Below, one piece after another: positions 42,427 through 51,744 of a stretch of DNA of 64,000 bases (position 1 is the stretch's first letter; every line of letters starts with the position of its first letter). The position numbers and the translations under genes are program-made. Below the pieces are notes generated by a model. That model had not been told where the DNA came from. It made no database searches and worked only from the letters and a program-made list of their open reading frames with translations. The DNA is from an uncultured Bacteroidia bacterium (GTDB taxonomy: Bacteria > Bacteroidota > Bacteroidia > Bacteroidales > UBA932), in assembly GCA_902785825.1 (NCBI GenBank), contig CACZZZ010000014.1, positions 1-64,000 of the forward strand, read 5' to 3'.

Positions 42427-43173
42427 TTAGAACGCCCAACGGAGACCAAGGCAAGGATTGACGAGGAAGCCTTCCGCTACAAAGTTGTTAGAGATCTCAA
42501 TCTCACAACCGAGATCAAGATGGTTGTCAAAAGCGCTTCCGAGGTTCATCCATAGCTGAGGCTCAGTCAGGAAAGACCAACCTGTCTCTTTGCCACCGAG
42601 GCCCCATACCTGCTTGTTGCCCCAAAAGTCAGCAAAGCCCTTGAAGGTCAATCCCTTGACTCCGAACAAATTATTAAGTCCCCACACAGCCGTGAACTTG
42701 AGAGGAACGCCAGGCTTGGGTGTGACCTTGGAGTTGAAATGCTCATACATCGCATACAGGGAGAGAGTCTTGGAGAAGTCCTGGGAATGGAAGAAATACT
42801 TGGCTCCAAAGCAATATGTTCCCTGGTTGAACCCTCCGCCGGTGATCAGACCGTCATACTCGAGGTGGAGGCTGAAGTCCTTAAGGTCGCTGTCCTGCCA
42901 GAAATTGATTCCGCGCTCGATCTCGAAGTAGCTGCCGTTGGCGGGACCGCTGTTCTGAAGACCCTTGAGATTCTTGTCAGTTGAGTTGTAGTAGTGGTCG
43001 ATGAAGAAGAAGGTGTCACCGAACTTGTCGCCCTTGAACATCTCGAAGGTGGTGGTCACGTACTTACGATCCTTACCGAAATCGTAAAACGTCTGGACAT
43101 TAGTCTGGGCCTTAGCCGCAAATGAGAAGGCCAGCGCCGCGATAGCGGCGGCGATAATGGGTTTTGTTGACAT
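42427..43173 (-). CDS. DUF5020 / Tsx-like outer-membrane channel
   Basis: A 248-residue beta-barrel with a signal peptide (MSTKPIIAAAIAALAFSFAAKA) and a terminal aromatic residue (GLRWAF). The sequence fits DUF5020, related to the nucleoside channel Tsx: TFYDFGKDRKYVTTTFEMF, FFIDHYYNSTDKN. With the purine permease 38 bases downstream on the same strand, nucleobase or nucleoside passage is likely; the substrate is inferred from context. Confidence 0.85.
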   Translation of the reverse strand: MSTKPIIAAAIAALAFSFAAKAQTNVQTFYDFGKDRKYVTTTFEMFKGDKFGDTFFFIDHYYNSTDKNLKGLQNSGPANGSYFEIERGINFWQDSDLKDFSLHLEYDGLITGGGFNQGTYCFGAKYFFHSQDFSKTLSLYAMYEHFNSKVTPKPGVPLKFTAVWGLNNLFGVKGLTFKGFADFWGNKQVWGLGGKETGWSFLTEPQLWMNLGSAFDNHLDLGCEIEISNNFVAEGFLVNPCLGLRWAF

Positions 43174-43212
43174 AATTTATAATAGTTGGACAATAGTCAC
43201 TCAATCTATTCA

Positions 43213-43251
43213 CAAATTTAATCCTATAACCAGAGAAAATCCATATCTTTG
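43213..43251. promoter_or_regulatory. divergent -7 elements between the porin and apt genes
   Basis: TATCTTTG at 43244-43251 faces right towards apt. The complement at 43213-43220 reads TAAATTTG towards the porin. Neither has a clear -33 match. Shared control by purine supply would be sensible but no operator is evident. Confidence 0.45.
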
Positions 43252-43283
43252 TTATACAATAATCCACAAAGTTTTCAACAACC

Positions 43284-43850
43284 ATGTTTGAGGAACACCT
43301 TAAATTCTACCAGGACTTCCCGACCCCGGGAATCAAGTTCGTGGACATCATTCCCTATCTCCAAAACCGCGAAGTTTTCAAAGGCGTTACCGCCGAGGTC
43401 GCGAGGCATATCACCGCGCCTTCTGTCGCATGCCCCGAGGCCAGGGCTTTCCTGTTCGCCTCTCCGCTTCTCATCGCTGACAACTGCGATGTGGACAACA
43501 TCATCCTGTTCCGCAAGAGGGGCAAGCTTCCCTACACGGGAGACGATCTCAAGACCATAGAGATCATGAAGGAATATGGTTCCGACAAGCTTATCTACCG
43601 CAATTCCGACATCGCGGCCGGCAGGGCCGAGGACGGGATTATCCACGTTTCCATCGTGGATGATGTGCTTGCCACTGGAGGCACCGCGGAAGGAGTGGCC
43701 AAAGCTCTGGAAGCCACGAAGTTAACAATTGACGGTAAGGAATATGGGGTCAAGGTGAACGAGTTCATATTCATCGTCGAGCTCGACGGTCTCAATGGGC
43801 GTGACCGCCTTGCCCAGATCGCCCCGGTCTATTCCATCGCCAGAATATAG
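43284..43850 (+). CDS. apt: adenine phosphoribosyltransferase
   Basis: Salvages adenine to AMP with PRPP. The 188-residue protein has the start FYQDFPTPGIKFVDI typical of APRT, the hood-adjacent FRKRGKLPYTGD segment near 75 and the PRPP loop IVDDVLATGGTA near 124. It is divergent from the purine uptake pair. Confidence 0.9.
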   Translation: MFEEHLKFYQDFPTPGIKFVDIIPYLQNREVFKGVTAEVARHITAPSVACPEARAFLFASPLLIADNCDVDNIILFRKRGKLPYTGDDLKTIEIMKEYGSDKLIYRNSDIAAGRAEDGIIHVSIVDDVLATGGTAEGVAKALEATKLTIDGKEYGVKVNEFIFIVELDGLNGRDRLAQIAPVYSIARI

Positions 43851-43892
43851 TCATTATTTCTTTGTATCATTTATTATGGCCGAAGGAGATCC

Positions 43893-43997
43893 TTCGTCAC
43901 CCGAACCCATGCCACCCTCGGCACTGTAAGAGGGGGGACCGGAGCGGAGCAACGCGAAGCGAGCGGTGGGGCCGCGAAGCGGCGGTTCGGGGATGAA
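43893..43997. repeat. composite palindromic repeat, short form, between apt and the rhamnosidase gene
   Basis: Shares CCATGCCACCCTCGGCACTG and the GGACCGGAGCGGAGCAACGC module with 6593-6748 but lacks the roughly 55-bp centre. The outer ends TTCGTCACCC/GGGGATGAA are partly inverted. It fills most of the 177-base gap. Confidence 0.75.
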
Positions 43998-44027
43998 GGG
44001 TCTCTTCGGCCACAATCGACATAATTT

Positions 44028-46664
44028 ATGAAAAAAGTTATCATTGCCTTTTTTACGCTGCTCGGCATTATCGCATGTTCGAAGAACTCACCGACTGGGT
44101 TGCGGACGGAGTTCCAGGACGGTGATGTCCTGGTGGAGCCGGGCTCGGCGCCGAGGATGAGCTGGATCAACTCCTGCGAGCAAACAGCTTATCAGATAAT
44201 CGTTTCCAGCAAGTCCGGCAACGGCGTCACATGGGACTCAGGCAAAGTCGGGTCCGGAGAGTCGCACCTAGTGAGCTACAAAGGCCAGACTCTTGAGCCG
44301 ATGACCGACTATTCCTGGAAGGTCAGGGTCTGGGACAAGGACGGCAAAGCTTCCGGATGGAGCGAGCCGGCCATGCTGACGACCGGACCGGCCAAAGACG
44401 GCTGGGACGCCGAATGGATAGGCGCGGCGTGGCAGAAAGACGAGCGTGGCAACTGGTACACCCGTTACCCGATGTTCAGGAAAGAGTTCAATGTGGACGG
44501 CAATTTGGAAAGCGCCAACCTGTTCATCAGCGGTCTGGGATATTTCGAGGCCAGGGTGAACGGTGAGAAGGTTGGGGACGACTTTCTCGCTCCCGGCCTC
44601 ACGGACTACACCCGCAGGCCCTTCCTGGGAACGAATCCCCGAATCCCCCTCGATCCGGATGTGACAGCGTACCGGACTCTCTACCTGGGCTACGACATCA
44701 CCCGGATGCTCCAGAAAGGAGCCAACGCGATCGGAGTCACCCTCGGAAACGGGTTTTTCCACACCCGTCCGACCGCCCAGTCCGCCCAGTGCGAGCCTTT
44801 CGGAGTCCCAAGGCTGATAGCCAGAATCGAACTGACCTACAAGGACGGCCACAAAGAGCACATAACCTCCGACACAAGTTGGAAGGCCGCCGAGTCCCCT
44901 TTCATATTCGGAGACATCTGGGCTGGAGAGGCATACGATGCCAGGGAGGAACAACCCGGCTGGGATAAGCCAGGCTTTGATGATTCCTCCTGGACCGCGG
45001 CCGTCAAACGTTCCACTCCGGACGGTCCCCTGACCGCCAACAACGGTCCGACCGACAAAATCACCGAAGTGTTCAAGCCCCAGACTTTTGAGAAGCTGGA
45101 CAATGGAACCTACAAGGTCGATTTCGGGACGGTAATCTCCGGATGGACCCACTTCAGAGGCATAACCGGGAACACCGGGGACACCTTGAAAGTTGAATAT
45201 ATCAGCGAATACCCCAGCCCTCGCTGCGAATACATATTCGCAGGAAGCGACCCCGTTGATTTCGCCCCCCGCTTCACATGGTATGTGTTCAGGGAGGTTG
45301 TGGTCTCAGGCGTAAAGGATCTCACTGCCGAGCAGCTTACAGCCGAGGCCGTGAACACCGATGTTCCCGTCAACTCGAAGTTCACCAGCTCGAATCCCCT
45401 GTTCGAGAATATTGTGACGATATTCCAGCGCTCCCAGATGGACAACATGCACAGCGCGATTGCGTCCGACTGCCCTCACAGGGAGCGTCTTCCCTACACC
45501 GGAGACGGAGAGATAGCAATGGCGGCTGTCCTGGAATCCTTCGATGCCGCTTCCTTCTATAATAAATGGATAGGAGACGTCATCGGGAGCCAGAATCCCA
45601 AGACCGGACATGTGCCGAATGGAGCCCCATGGGAGCCGATGTGCGGCGGAGGCCCCGCTTGGGGTGCGGCCATCTGCGTGATGCCATGGGAGTTTTACCT
45701 CAGGTATGGTGACAAGGCGGTACTTGAGAAGAGCTTCGAAGGAATGAAGGCCTACACAAGATTCTTCGAGTACTGGACTCGTCCGGACGGCACTGTCTAT
45801 GTCCAGAAAGCCGCTCTTGACGCTGCCGAGACGATGTGGTTCAGTCTGGGCGACTGGGTGCCCCCGTTTGAGAATCCGGACGCCTCCCTTGTCCACACAT
45901 TCTATTATTGGCTCTGCGCCCACAACACCTTCCTCGCGGCAAAAGCCCTTGGGAAAAATGCCGAGGCCGAGGAATATGCCAAATTGTGCGAGACTATTAA
46001 AGGAATATTTGACAAGGCGTACTACAATCCAGACGAGAAGTCTTATGGAGATTTCGGAAGCAATGTGTTCGCCCTTTATATGGGAGTCCCCAAGGAGCAT
46101 TACGCCGATGTCTGCGCCACGCTTCGTAACGAACTGGCGGTCAAGTATAAAGGCCACGCCAACACTGGTTTCATAGCCACCAGGTTCTTGTTTGAGACTT
46201 TGGCGATGAACGGAATGGCCGACCTCGCTTACACGATCATGAACCAGCGGGACTTCCCCAGCTACGGTTGGTGGATTGAGCAAGGAGCCACAACCACTTG
46301 GGAAGCGTGGGACGGCGGCGGCTCAAGGAACCACCCCATGTTCGGAGGTGGACTAACATGGCTCTCCAAAGACCTGGCAGGAATGAATACGGATCCGGAA
46401 GCTCCTGGATTTAAGCATATTATAATCCGTCCTATTCCCGTAAAGGAACTTCCCGACGTGAGGTACACGACTCAGACTCCTTACGGCATGGCCGAGTCGC
46501 ATGTCAGCCATGATGGGAAGACCGTGAAAGTCGAGGTGACTGTGCCTTTCGGCTCGACAGCCACAGTGTATGTTCCCAAGAGCGTTGAGGAGGCCTCAGC
46601 CAATCCCCTCTCAGATGGCAGCTACACCATCCACGAAGTTGGCCCCGGAGTTCATTCGTTCTAG
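44028..46664 (+). CDS. GH78 alpha-L-rhamnosidase, lipoprotein
   Basis: Removes terminal L-rhamnose from plant polysaccharides or glycosides. The 878-residue protein has a lipobox (TLLGIIACSK), an N-terminal fibronectin-like domain (LVEPGSAPRMSW...), the rhamnosidase jelly-roll (AEWIGAAWQKDERGNWYTRY), the (alpha/alpha)6 catalytic barrel (SDCPHRERLPYTGDGEIAM near 482, WWIEQGATTTWEAWDG near 747) and a C-terminal beta domain. Acidic residues for catalysis are in these last motifs. No SusC/SusD pair is adjacent, so it is an isolated degradative gene here. Confidence 0.93.
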   Translation: MKKVIIAFFTLLGIIACSKNSPTGLRTEFQDGDVLVEPGSAPRMSWINSCEQTAYQIIVSSKSGNGVTWDSGKVGSGESHLVSYKGQTLEPMTDYSWKVRVWDKDGKASGWSEPAMLTTGPAKDGWDAEWIGAAWQKDERGNWYTRYPMFRKEFNVDGNLESANLFISGLGYFEARVNGEKVGDDFLAPGLTDYTRRPFLGTNPRIPLDPDVTAYRTLYLGYDITRMLQKGANAIGVTLGNGFFHTRPTAQSAQCEPFGVPRLIARIELTYKDGHKEHITSDTSWKAAESPFIFGDIWAGEAYDAREEQPGWDKPGFDDSSWTAAVKRSTPDGPLTANNGPTDKITEVFKPQTFEKLDNGTYKVDFGTVISGWTHFRGITGNTGDTLKVEYISEYPSPRCEYIFAGSDPVDFAPRFTWYVFREVVVSGVKDLTAEQLTAEAVNTDVPVNSKFTSSNPLFENIVTIFQRSQMDNMHSAIASDCPHRERLPYTGDGEIAMAAVLESFDAASFYNKWIGDVIGSQNPKTGHVPNGAPWEPMCGGGPAWGAAICVMPWEFYLRYGDKAVLEKSFEGMKAYTRFFEYWTRPDGTVYVQKAALDAAETMWFSLGDWVPPFENPDASLVHTFYYWLCAHNTFLAAKALGKNAEAEEYAKLCETIKGIFDKAYYNPDEKSYGDFGSNVFALYMGVPKEHYADVCATLRNELAVKYKGHANTGFIATRFLFETLAMNGMADLAYTIMNQRDFPSYGWWIEQGATTTWEAWDGGGSRNHPMFGGGLTWLSKDLAGMNTDPEAPGFKHIIIRPIPVKELPDVRYTTQTPYGMAESHVSHDGKTVKVEVTVPFGSTATVYVPKSVEEASANPLSDGSYTIHEVGPGVHSF

Positions 46665-46676
46665 AATACCTTCTAT

Positions 46677-46705
46677 CGGTCGGGAGGGGTTTCCCTCCCG
46701 AACCG
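46677..46705. terminator. convergent hairpin between the rhamnosidase and DUF5723 genes
   Basis: CGGT-CGGGAGGG pairs with CCCTCCCG-AACCG around a four-base loop. It has no T-run, but its position between convergent genes suggests a bidirectional terminator. Confidence 0.5.
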
Positions 46706-46723
46706 CAAACGATAGCGATGAAG

Positions 46724-48085
46724 CTACCAGATGATGTTGAGACCGGCGACGAAGTTGGGAGAGCCGGTCGTGGAGCGAAGGAATGTCGAGCCTGATGTAC
46801 CGATGAGGTTATCGGTGCCGGCGAAGATATTCACGAAACCAAGCTTGGCATTGGCGAAAGCGCCAATGCTTGCGCCCAGGGTACCCGCACCGACGCTCCC
46901 GATCAGCTCTACCTTCTTGACCGGTTTGTATATGACATTTCCTCTCACGTCCCAGAAAGGACATACATCGTCGTAGCGGAAAGTAGCCAAACCACCGAAG
47001 GAGATGTCTGACAAATACAGGTACTTCGCGCCGAGACGGACTGTCATAGGCAGAAGGCCAAGAGTCTGATACTCATCTTCCTTGATGAAATTAGCGATGT
47101 CACCAAGCATTGCACCCATGTCAGTGAACTCCCTCTCGATGGCATCCCCGCGCTGATGGTGGGGATATGTCGCGGGATAATTCTTGGTCGAGGAAGGCGC
47201 GTGGCCGTACAGGTTGTGGAACCAGAACACGCAACCGATGTCAGATATCGAGGCGGAAAGCTGCCACGAGCTGTCGTCGTAAAGGATTCCCACATCGGCG
47301 CCGACACCGTAACCATTCATGATACCTCTCGGCTTCCCTATCCTTGTCCTGTGGAAATCAATGAGTTCCGTTGAAGGATCATAATAAGCCGGCATAGATG
47401 CGATCTGATATCCATCGTATGCTGACGCGATCACACCCGAAGAGTTGACAGCCCAGTTCTCACCAGTGTGATTGATCGTCATCCTGTCCATGTCTATGTA
47501 AGAATTGAGAAAGCCGATCACACCCTTGAAACGCATGCCCAAGGTCAACTTGCGGCTAGTCTTCCAGGATGAGGTTATTCCCAACTCGAAGAACGTGGTC
47601 GAATGGGCCTTAAGGCCTGACAGATCGTAGGTTCCGTCGGTCGAAGCGCCGTCTTTCAGGAATCTCGCCAAATCATACGGAAGTTTGGCGCTGGCATAGT
47701 TCCGGACATTGATATCAACAATATTGTAAAGTCCCCCAGCCCTGAAACCGACAGCCGCGAGGTTGGTGTATGACTCAAGATTGAGCTTGTTCAGCCCAGT
47801 CTTGAAATTATCAAGAAACTCCGCTGACGAGACTGACTCGTTCATGAAAGTCACCTTCTCCCCTCCGTTCTTGTAGAAGATGTCATTCAAAGCGAAAGTC
47901 CCCTTATACGAGCCTGTGGTCATACCGGCGAAAGGCAAACCGACGAAGCTGTACTCCGGATGAAAGGCCGGGTTAAGCCTGTAGGAATAAGTGAAATCCT
48001 CAGAGAAATACGAAGTCTGGAGCGTCTGCGCCCCGAGGGCCGCTGATACGAGAATACCCAGCGAAAGGATAATTACCTTTTTCAT
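46724..48085 (-). CDS. DUF5723 family outer-membrane protein
   Basis: A 453-residue exported protein of a Bacteroidetes family with a predicted beta-barrel. Signal peptide MKKVIILSLGILVSAALGAQ, then SYFSEDFTYSYRLNPAFHPE typical of the family. Many alternating strands follow, with AGLNIIW at the end. The start is the ATG at 48085, preferred over one seven codons earlier because a normal signal peptide begins there; TAACTTTG at 48111-48118 (complement) may be its -7 element. Confidence 0.8.
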   Translation of the reverse strand: MKKVIILSLGILVSAALGAQTLQTSYFSEDFTYSYRLNPAFHPEYSFVGLPFAGMTTGSYKGTFALNDIFYKNGGEKVTFMNESVSSAEFLDNFKTGLNKLNLESYTNLAAVGFRAGGLYNIVDINVRNYASAKLPYDLARFLKDGASTDGTYDLSGLKAHSTTFFELGITSSWKTSRKLTLGMRFKGVIGFLNSYIDMDRMTINHTGENWAVNSSGVIASAYDGYQIASMPAYYDPSTELIDFHRTRIGKPRGIMNGYGVGADVGILYDDSSWQLSASISDIGCVFWFHNLYGHAPSSTKNYPATYPHHQRGDAIEREFTDMGAMLGDIANFIKEDEYQTLGLLPMTVRLGAKYLYLSDISFGGLATFRYDDVCPFWDVRGNVIYKPVKKVELIGSVGAGTLGASIGAFANAKLGFVNIFAGTDNLIGTSGSTFLRSTTGSPNFVAGLNIIW

Positions 48086-48152
48086 AAACAAATGCTTGCG
48101 ATTCAATTCACAAAGTTACAAATAAAAGTTGAATCCCGGCATTAATCGTAAA

Positions 48153-48188
48153 AAAGCAGAAGGAGGACGAATTAACCGTCCTCCTTCC
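48153..48188 (-). terminator. terminator after tRNA-Leu
   Basis: GAAGGAGGACG/CGTCCTCCTTC hairpin. Read leftward it is followed by TGCTTTTTT. It begins four bases after the tRNA. Confidence 0.85.
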
Positions 48189-48191
48189 TTG

Positions 48192-48274
48192 TGCGCGGGA
48201 TGAGAGTCGAACTCACACGTCGCAATTGACACTAGCTCCTGAAACTAGCGCGTCTACCATTTCGCCACCCGCGC
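48192..48274 (-). tRNA. tRNA-Leu (CAG)
   Basis: Class II tRNA with a long variable arm. Acceptor GCGCGGG/CCCGCGC, anticodon loop TTCAGGA (anticodon CAG), TTCGACT loop. The CCA end is not encoded (ACA follows). Confidence 0.92.
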
Positions 48275-48287
48275 CTGTAATGGATTG

Positions 48288-48318
48288 CAAAGATACAAAT
48301 TGTAATCGAAAACGCAAA
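48288..48318 (-). promoter_or_regulatory. promoter of tRNA-Leu
   Basis: Leftward TTTG (complement at 48315-48318), 19 nt, TATCTTTG (complement at 48288-48295), a perfect match. Confidence 0.75.
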
Positions 48319-48343
48319 TATTTTTGGCGCGGGCTGAGCGAGA

Positions 48344-49918
48344 CTATCTGGCGAATTTCTTGAACGTGTTAGTGATCAACGTCTTCTTTGAAGGACAAAC
48401 ATAGATGAGTTCATCCCTGAGAGCCTCCGCGCTTGTGACAGAAGGCTTGAGAGAGGCGAAAATCTGCCCCCTAGTCACTCCTCCTTCCTCCAAAGTGGTC
48501 AGAATCTCTGAATGGAACCAGTTGGAACGGCCGAATTGGGGATTTTTGCCGTACCTCTCCTTGTAGATCATGTTCTCGAGATGATAAGCCCACATCTCGG
48601 CGACCTCGCAATACCCGGCATTCTCTCCGTTTCCTGTGCCATAGCAATCGCCTGTGGTGAGGTATGACGTCATGATGTACGTGGCGAAGACGTTCCAATA
48701 GCCGCTCCGCACGCTGACGAAGTGGGACGCGTGCGCCATCTCATGCGTGGCGGTGGCGTACAACTCATCGTACTTGCCATTCTTGTCCTTGGAGCCGATG
48801 GTGATGTCCGGAGAGAAAACCTGGACAACGATTTTGTAAGCTTCAAGATAATTGCTCACGAGCTTGCTGTCAAGCACCGCACCGTGATGCATCATAAGAG
48901 CGCTGGAGGCGCGCAACTTGTTGATTATCCAGAACCTGAGATTCTTGGGAGGAGCTACGACGTCAGTGGAAGAGCAACGCTGGTAGTAATCATAAGCGGC
49001 GTTGTTCACCACGCACCTGCGGAAAAGGGTCTGGTCCGACTTTGCGTCAATTGTCAAGTCAACTCCTTCAGGATCGTTCTTCCCTATAGTGGAGACCGAA
49101 GCGGGAACGAGGACCAAGTTAAGGCCGATCGTGAATCCGGTCTTGTTCTGGAAGCACAGGCTATACTTCGGTTTGGCGGAGAACTTGGCTGAGAATGAAT
49201 AGTTTCCTTGGGCGTCAGTGTAGGTCGTGGAAACTTTGACGAACACATTAGCCACCATCTTCACACCAGACACCCCCACGGTCTTCCCCAATTTGTCATC
49301 CTTGATCGTGATTCTGCCCGAAGGCTTGGACTTAGTCTTAGCCCTTGTGAGCGGCTGGAGCATGTCGCCATTACCGGTGACCTTGAAGGAGCATTCCTCG
49401 ACGGAGTCCCAATCGACTTCCTCAAACCCTCTGGTAACTACACCTTCCTCCGGGATAAAGCACTCATCAAGAATCTCTTTCTCAATCCCTTCTGGGAAAG
49501 GGAAATCCACAGGAACAACCGCATACTGCCATGAGATCTCACCAGCCGGAATCGAAGGGTCGTGATAGTAATCCCCATCAACAAGGATTTCCCTATCAAG
49601 AGGATAGTCAAACAACTCAGCTCCAAGACTTTGCAAAGTAGTGAAATCATCCGCTGACTTCGGCAGGAAACGGACGTAGAGAGAGGTCGCCGGCACTGTC
49701 GCCTCAGACCTGGTCGGATAGAGTTTAGAGAGGGCTTTGGTCATGTTTGCCCGTGAATACGGGTTGTCCAGTTTACGTCCGAGCTCCATGGCTCCGTGGG
49801 AGACGACCTCAACTTTACCTCCTGTGCTTTCGGGATTCTCCATGATTGGAGTTCCCGCATCCTTGTCGCACGACGCCAGCACCAGCGCGGGCAACATCAG
49901 TCTAATGAACCATTTCAT
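48344..49918 (-). CDS. zincin-like lipoprotein, putative metalloprotease
   Basis: A 524-residue lipoprotein (lipobox in LMLPALVLASC). The N-terminal half is of unknown fold; a small carboxypeptidase-regulatory-like beta domain lies near 200-265 (TYTDAQGNYSFSAKFSAKP). The C-terminal half carries ATHEMAHASHF near residue 389, an HExxHxxH zinc site, then helical segments with EVAEMWAYHLEN that could supply a further ligand. A surface protease is likely; substrate unknown. It stands alone with a possible -7 TAACTTTG at 49943-49950 (complement). Confidence 0.78.
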   Translation of the reverse strand: MKWFIRLMLPALVLASCDKDAGTPIMENPESTGGKVEVVSHGAMELGRKLDNPYSRANMTKALSKLYPTRSEATVPATSLYVRFLPKSADDFTTLQSLGAELFDYPLDREILVDGDYYHDPSIPAGEISWQYAVVPVDFPFPEGIEKEILDECFIPEEGVVTRGFEEVDWDSVEECSFKVTGNGDMLQPLTRAKTKSKPSGRITIKDDKLGKTVGVSGVKMVANVFVKVSTTYTDAQGNYSFSAKFSAKPKYSLCFQNKTGFTIGLNLVLVPASVSTIGKNDPEGVDLTIDAKSDQTLFRRCVVNNAAYDYYQRCSSTDVVAPPKNLRFWIINKLRASSALMMHHGAVLDSKLVSNYLEAYKIVVQVFSPDITIGSKDKNGKYDELYATATHEMAHASHFVSVRSGYWNVFATYIMTSYLTTGDCYGTGNGENAGYCEVAEMWAYHLENMIYKERYGKNPQFGRSNWFHSEILTTLEEGGVTRGQIFASLKPSVTSAEALRDELIYVCPSKKTLITNTFKKFAR

Positions 49919-49989
49919 AATTTAAAAGTTTAGTTACGGGGGCAAAGTTACGGGAGGTTATCCGTTGGATGAAATATTCAACGGATAAA

Positions 49990-50015
49990 ACAAAAAAACG
50001 CCGCTAGGCGGCGTT
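49990..50015 (-). terminator. terminator of the ftsY-deoC operon
   Basis: AACGCCGC/GCGGCGTT hairpin followed leftward by TTTTTTG. It lies 50 bases beyond the deoC stop. Confidence 0.85.
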
Positions 50016-50064
50016 AGAAGATGGTTTTTACCCTGCTATGAGAGAGAAAAAACGCGGAAAAATC

Positions 50065-50958
50065 CTAGAAGTAAACTACCGTTTTACCCTCAATGGCGGA
50101 CATCAAGGCGTTGGCAAGACGGCTAACTCCAAACCTGAACAGTTTCTTGTCAAGCCATTCGGAACCCAGAATAGTCTTGACTATGGAGTAATATCCGACA
50201 GCGTCTTTAGCGGTGGAAATGCCTCCAGCGGCCTTGAATCCAACTTTACGACCGGTCTTGGCATAGAAAGCCTTTATGCATTCGCACATTATAAAGGCGG
50301 CCATCGGAGTGGCGTTGACGCTGACCTTTCCGGTGGATGTCTTGATGAAATCAGCTCCTTCTTCCATGGCGAGGAAGGAGGCGGCAGCGATACGCTCAGG
50401 AGTCACCAGAAGACCGGTCTCAAGGATCACCTTCAGGACCACTTCCTTGCCTGATTTGGCGGCGGCGGAATCGACAGCCTGACGCATAGCCCTGATCTCA
50501 GCTCTTGCCTTCTCATAATCGCCAGCCATGAAGGAATTGAGAGCCAATACAATATCTATCTCATCAGCTCCAGCCTCGACTGCCATCTCGCATTCCTTTA
50601 CTTTTACCTCAAGGAAGCTCTGGGAGGTGGGGAAACAACCTGAGACAGCTGTCACATGGACACTCGCGTCCGAAAGGGTCTCCTTAACCACAGAAGCGAG
50701 ATTAGAGAACACACAGACAGATGCCGGAAGCGGATACTCAGGAAAATCTTCCTTAAAGGAGTTGACCTTGCCGACCAGTTTGGCGACGGATGCGGGCGTG
50801 TCTTCCGTACGTAAGGTGGTGAGGTCCATGATGGACATGCAGAACTTCAATACCTCGGGCGTAGTGACATTATCAATATTAGCGGCAATAGCGTCGAGTC
50901 TTTTCCCTATCGCCTTCTCGTCCGGAGCATAGCCATATTTTTCTAATAACGAATCCAT
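50065..50958 (-). CDS. deoC: deoxyribose-phosphate aldolase
   Basis: Splits 2-deoxyribose 5-phosphate to glyceraldehyde 3-phosphate and acetaldehyde in nucleoside breakdown. The 297-residue protein keeps the Schiff-base lysine in FIKTSTGK near 207 and the proton-relay lysine in VGFKAAGG near 240; VCVFSNLA and EIDIVLALNSF are family segments. The start is the ATG at 50958; the ten-residue extension overlaps the upstream gene. Confidence 0.93.
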   Translation of the reverse strand: MDSLLEKYGYAPDEKAIGKRLDAIAANIDNVTTPEVLKFCMSIMDLTTLRTEDTPASVAKLVGKVNSFKEDFPEYPLPASVCVFSNLASVVKETLSDASVHVTAVSGCFPTSQSFLEVKVKECEMAVEAGADEIDIVLALNSFMAGDYEKARAEIRAMRQAVDSAAAKSGKEVVLKVILETGLLVTPERIAAASFLAMEEGADFIKTSTGKVSVNATPMAAFIMCECIKAFYAKTGRKVGFKAAGGISTAKDAVGYYSIVKTILGSEWLDKKLFRFGVSRLANALMSAIEGKTVVYF

Positions 50959-50984
50959 GTGATTATAATTTAAATTACTTATTA

Positions 50985-51740
50985 TCAACCTCTTATTTGA
51001 ACCTTTATACCTACCTCTGAAAGCGGCCGTGTCAGAGCGGTCATCTCTTCAACGGTGAATTTCTCCAAACCGGCGGCGGGAGCCTCCCGGTCCAAGGTAT
51101 ATACCATCACCTCCCTCGGTCTCAGATCCTTGACAATCTCTATCCAGCCATCTAGGACTTCCGGCGAGGAGGAGTCGAAATCAGCGGAACGAAGGAACAT
51201 CGTCTGCATGACAAAATCGCCTTCGAACTTTCTCATAGACTCAACGACATCCGCGACATGGTATCCGCCCTGAGGCTGGTTAATCTTGGCGGCCAGCTCG
51301 TCTGTCGGAGCGTCCAGCTTAAGGATAGGGTTGTCAACCTTCCTAAGCGCCTCGAAAACCCCGGGTCGTCCGGCCCGTGTGGCATTAGTCAGCACAGAGA
51401 CCTTCGCTTTAGGGAAATACTTGTCCCTCAACGCGATGGTAATGTCTATAATCTCAGGGAACGCCGGATTCAATGTCGGCTCCCCATCGCCCGAGAATGT
51501 GATGGAATCTATACCGATGCCCTTGGCGGCGCAATCTTCCAATTTAGAGGCCAAGGCCTTCCGCAGATCGTCAGCGGAAGGGATCCGTTTGTCTTCCCTG
51601 CCGTCCTTGTTCCATCCGCACTCGCAATATATGCAATCGAAATTGCATAGTTTCCCTTTCTCAGGGAGAAGGTTTATCCCCAATGAAGAGCCTAACCTTC
51701 TGGAATGGATGGGGCCAAAGACTATTTCCTCTCTCAACAT
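50985..51740 (-). CDS. radical SAM protein (COG0731-like)
   Basis: A 251-residue Fe-S oxidoreductase with CNFDCIYCECGW near residue 32 as the cluster motif and SGDGEPTLNPAF near 84. The N-terminal VFGPIHSRRLGSSLGINLLP is typical of this group, related to but distinct from archaeal wyosine synthases. The reaction is unknown. It lies four bases after the amidohydrolase gene in a tight operon. Confidence 0.88.
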   Translation of the reverse strand: MLREEIVFGPIHSRRLGSSLGINLLPEKGKLCNFDCIYCECGWNKDGREDKRIPSADDLRKALASKLEDCAAKGIGIDSITFSGDGEPTLNPAFPEIIDITIALRDKYFPKAKVSVLTNATRAGRPGVFEALRKVDNPILKLDAPTDELAAKINQPQGGYHVADVVESMRKFEGDFVMQTMFLRSADFDSSSPEVLDGWIEIVKDLRPREVMVYTLDREAPAAGLEKFTVEEMTALTRPLSEVGIKVQIRG

Positions 51741-51744
51741 ATTC

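Noticed and set aside
45306..46283. 325-residue minus-strand frame inside the rhamnosidase gene
   Set aside because: Shadow of GH78; no domain or signal.
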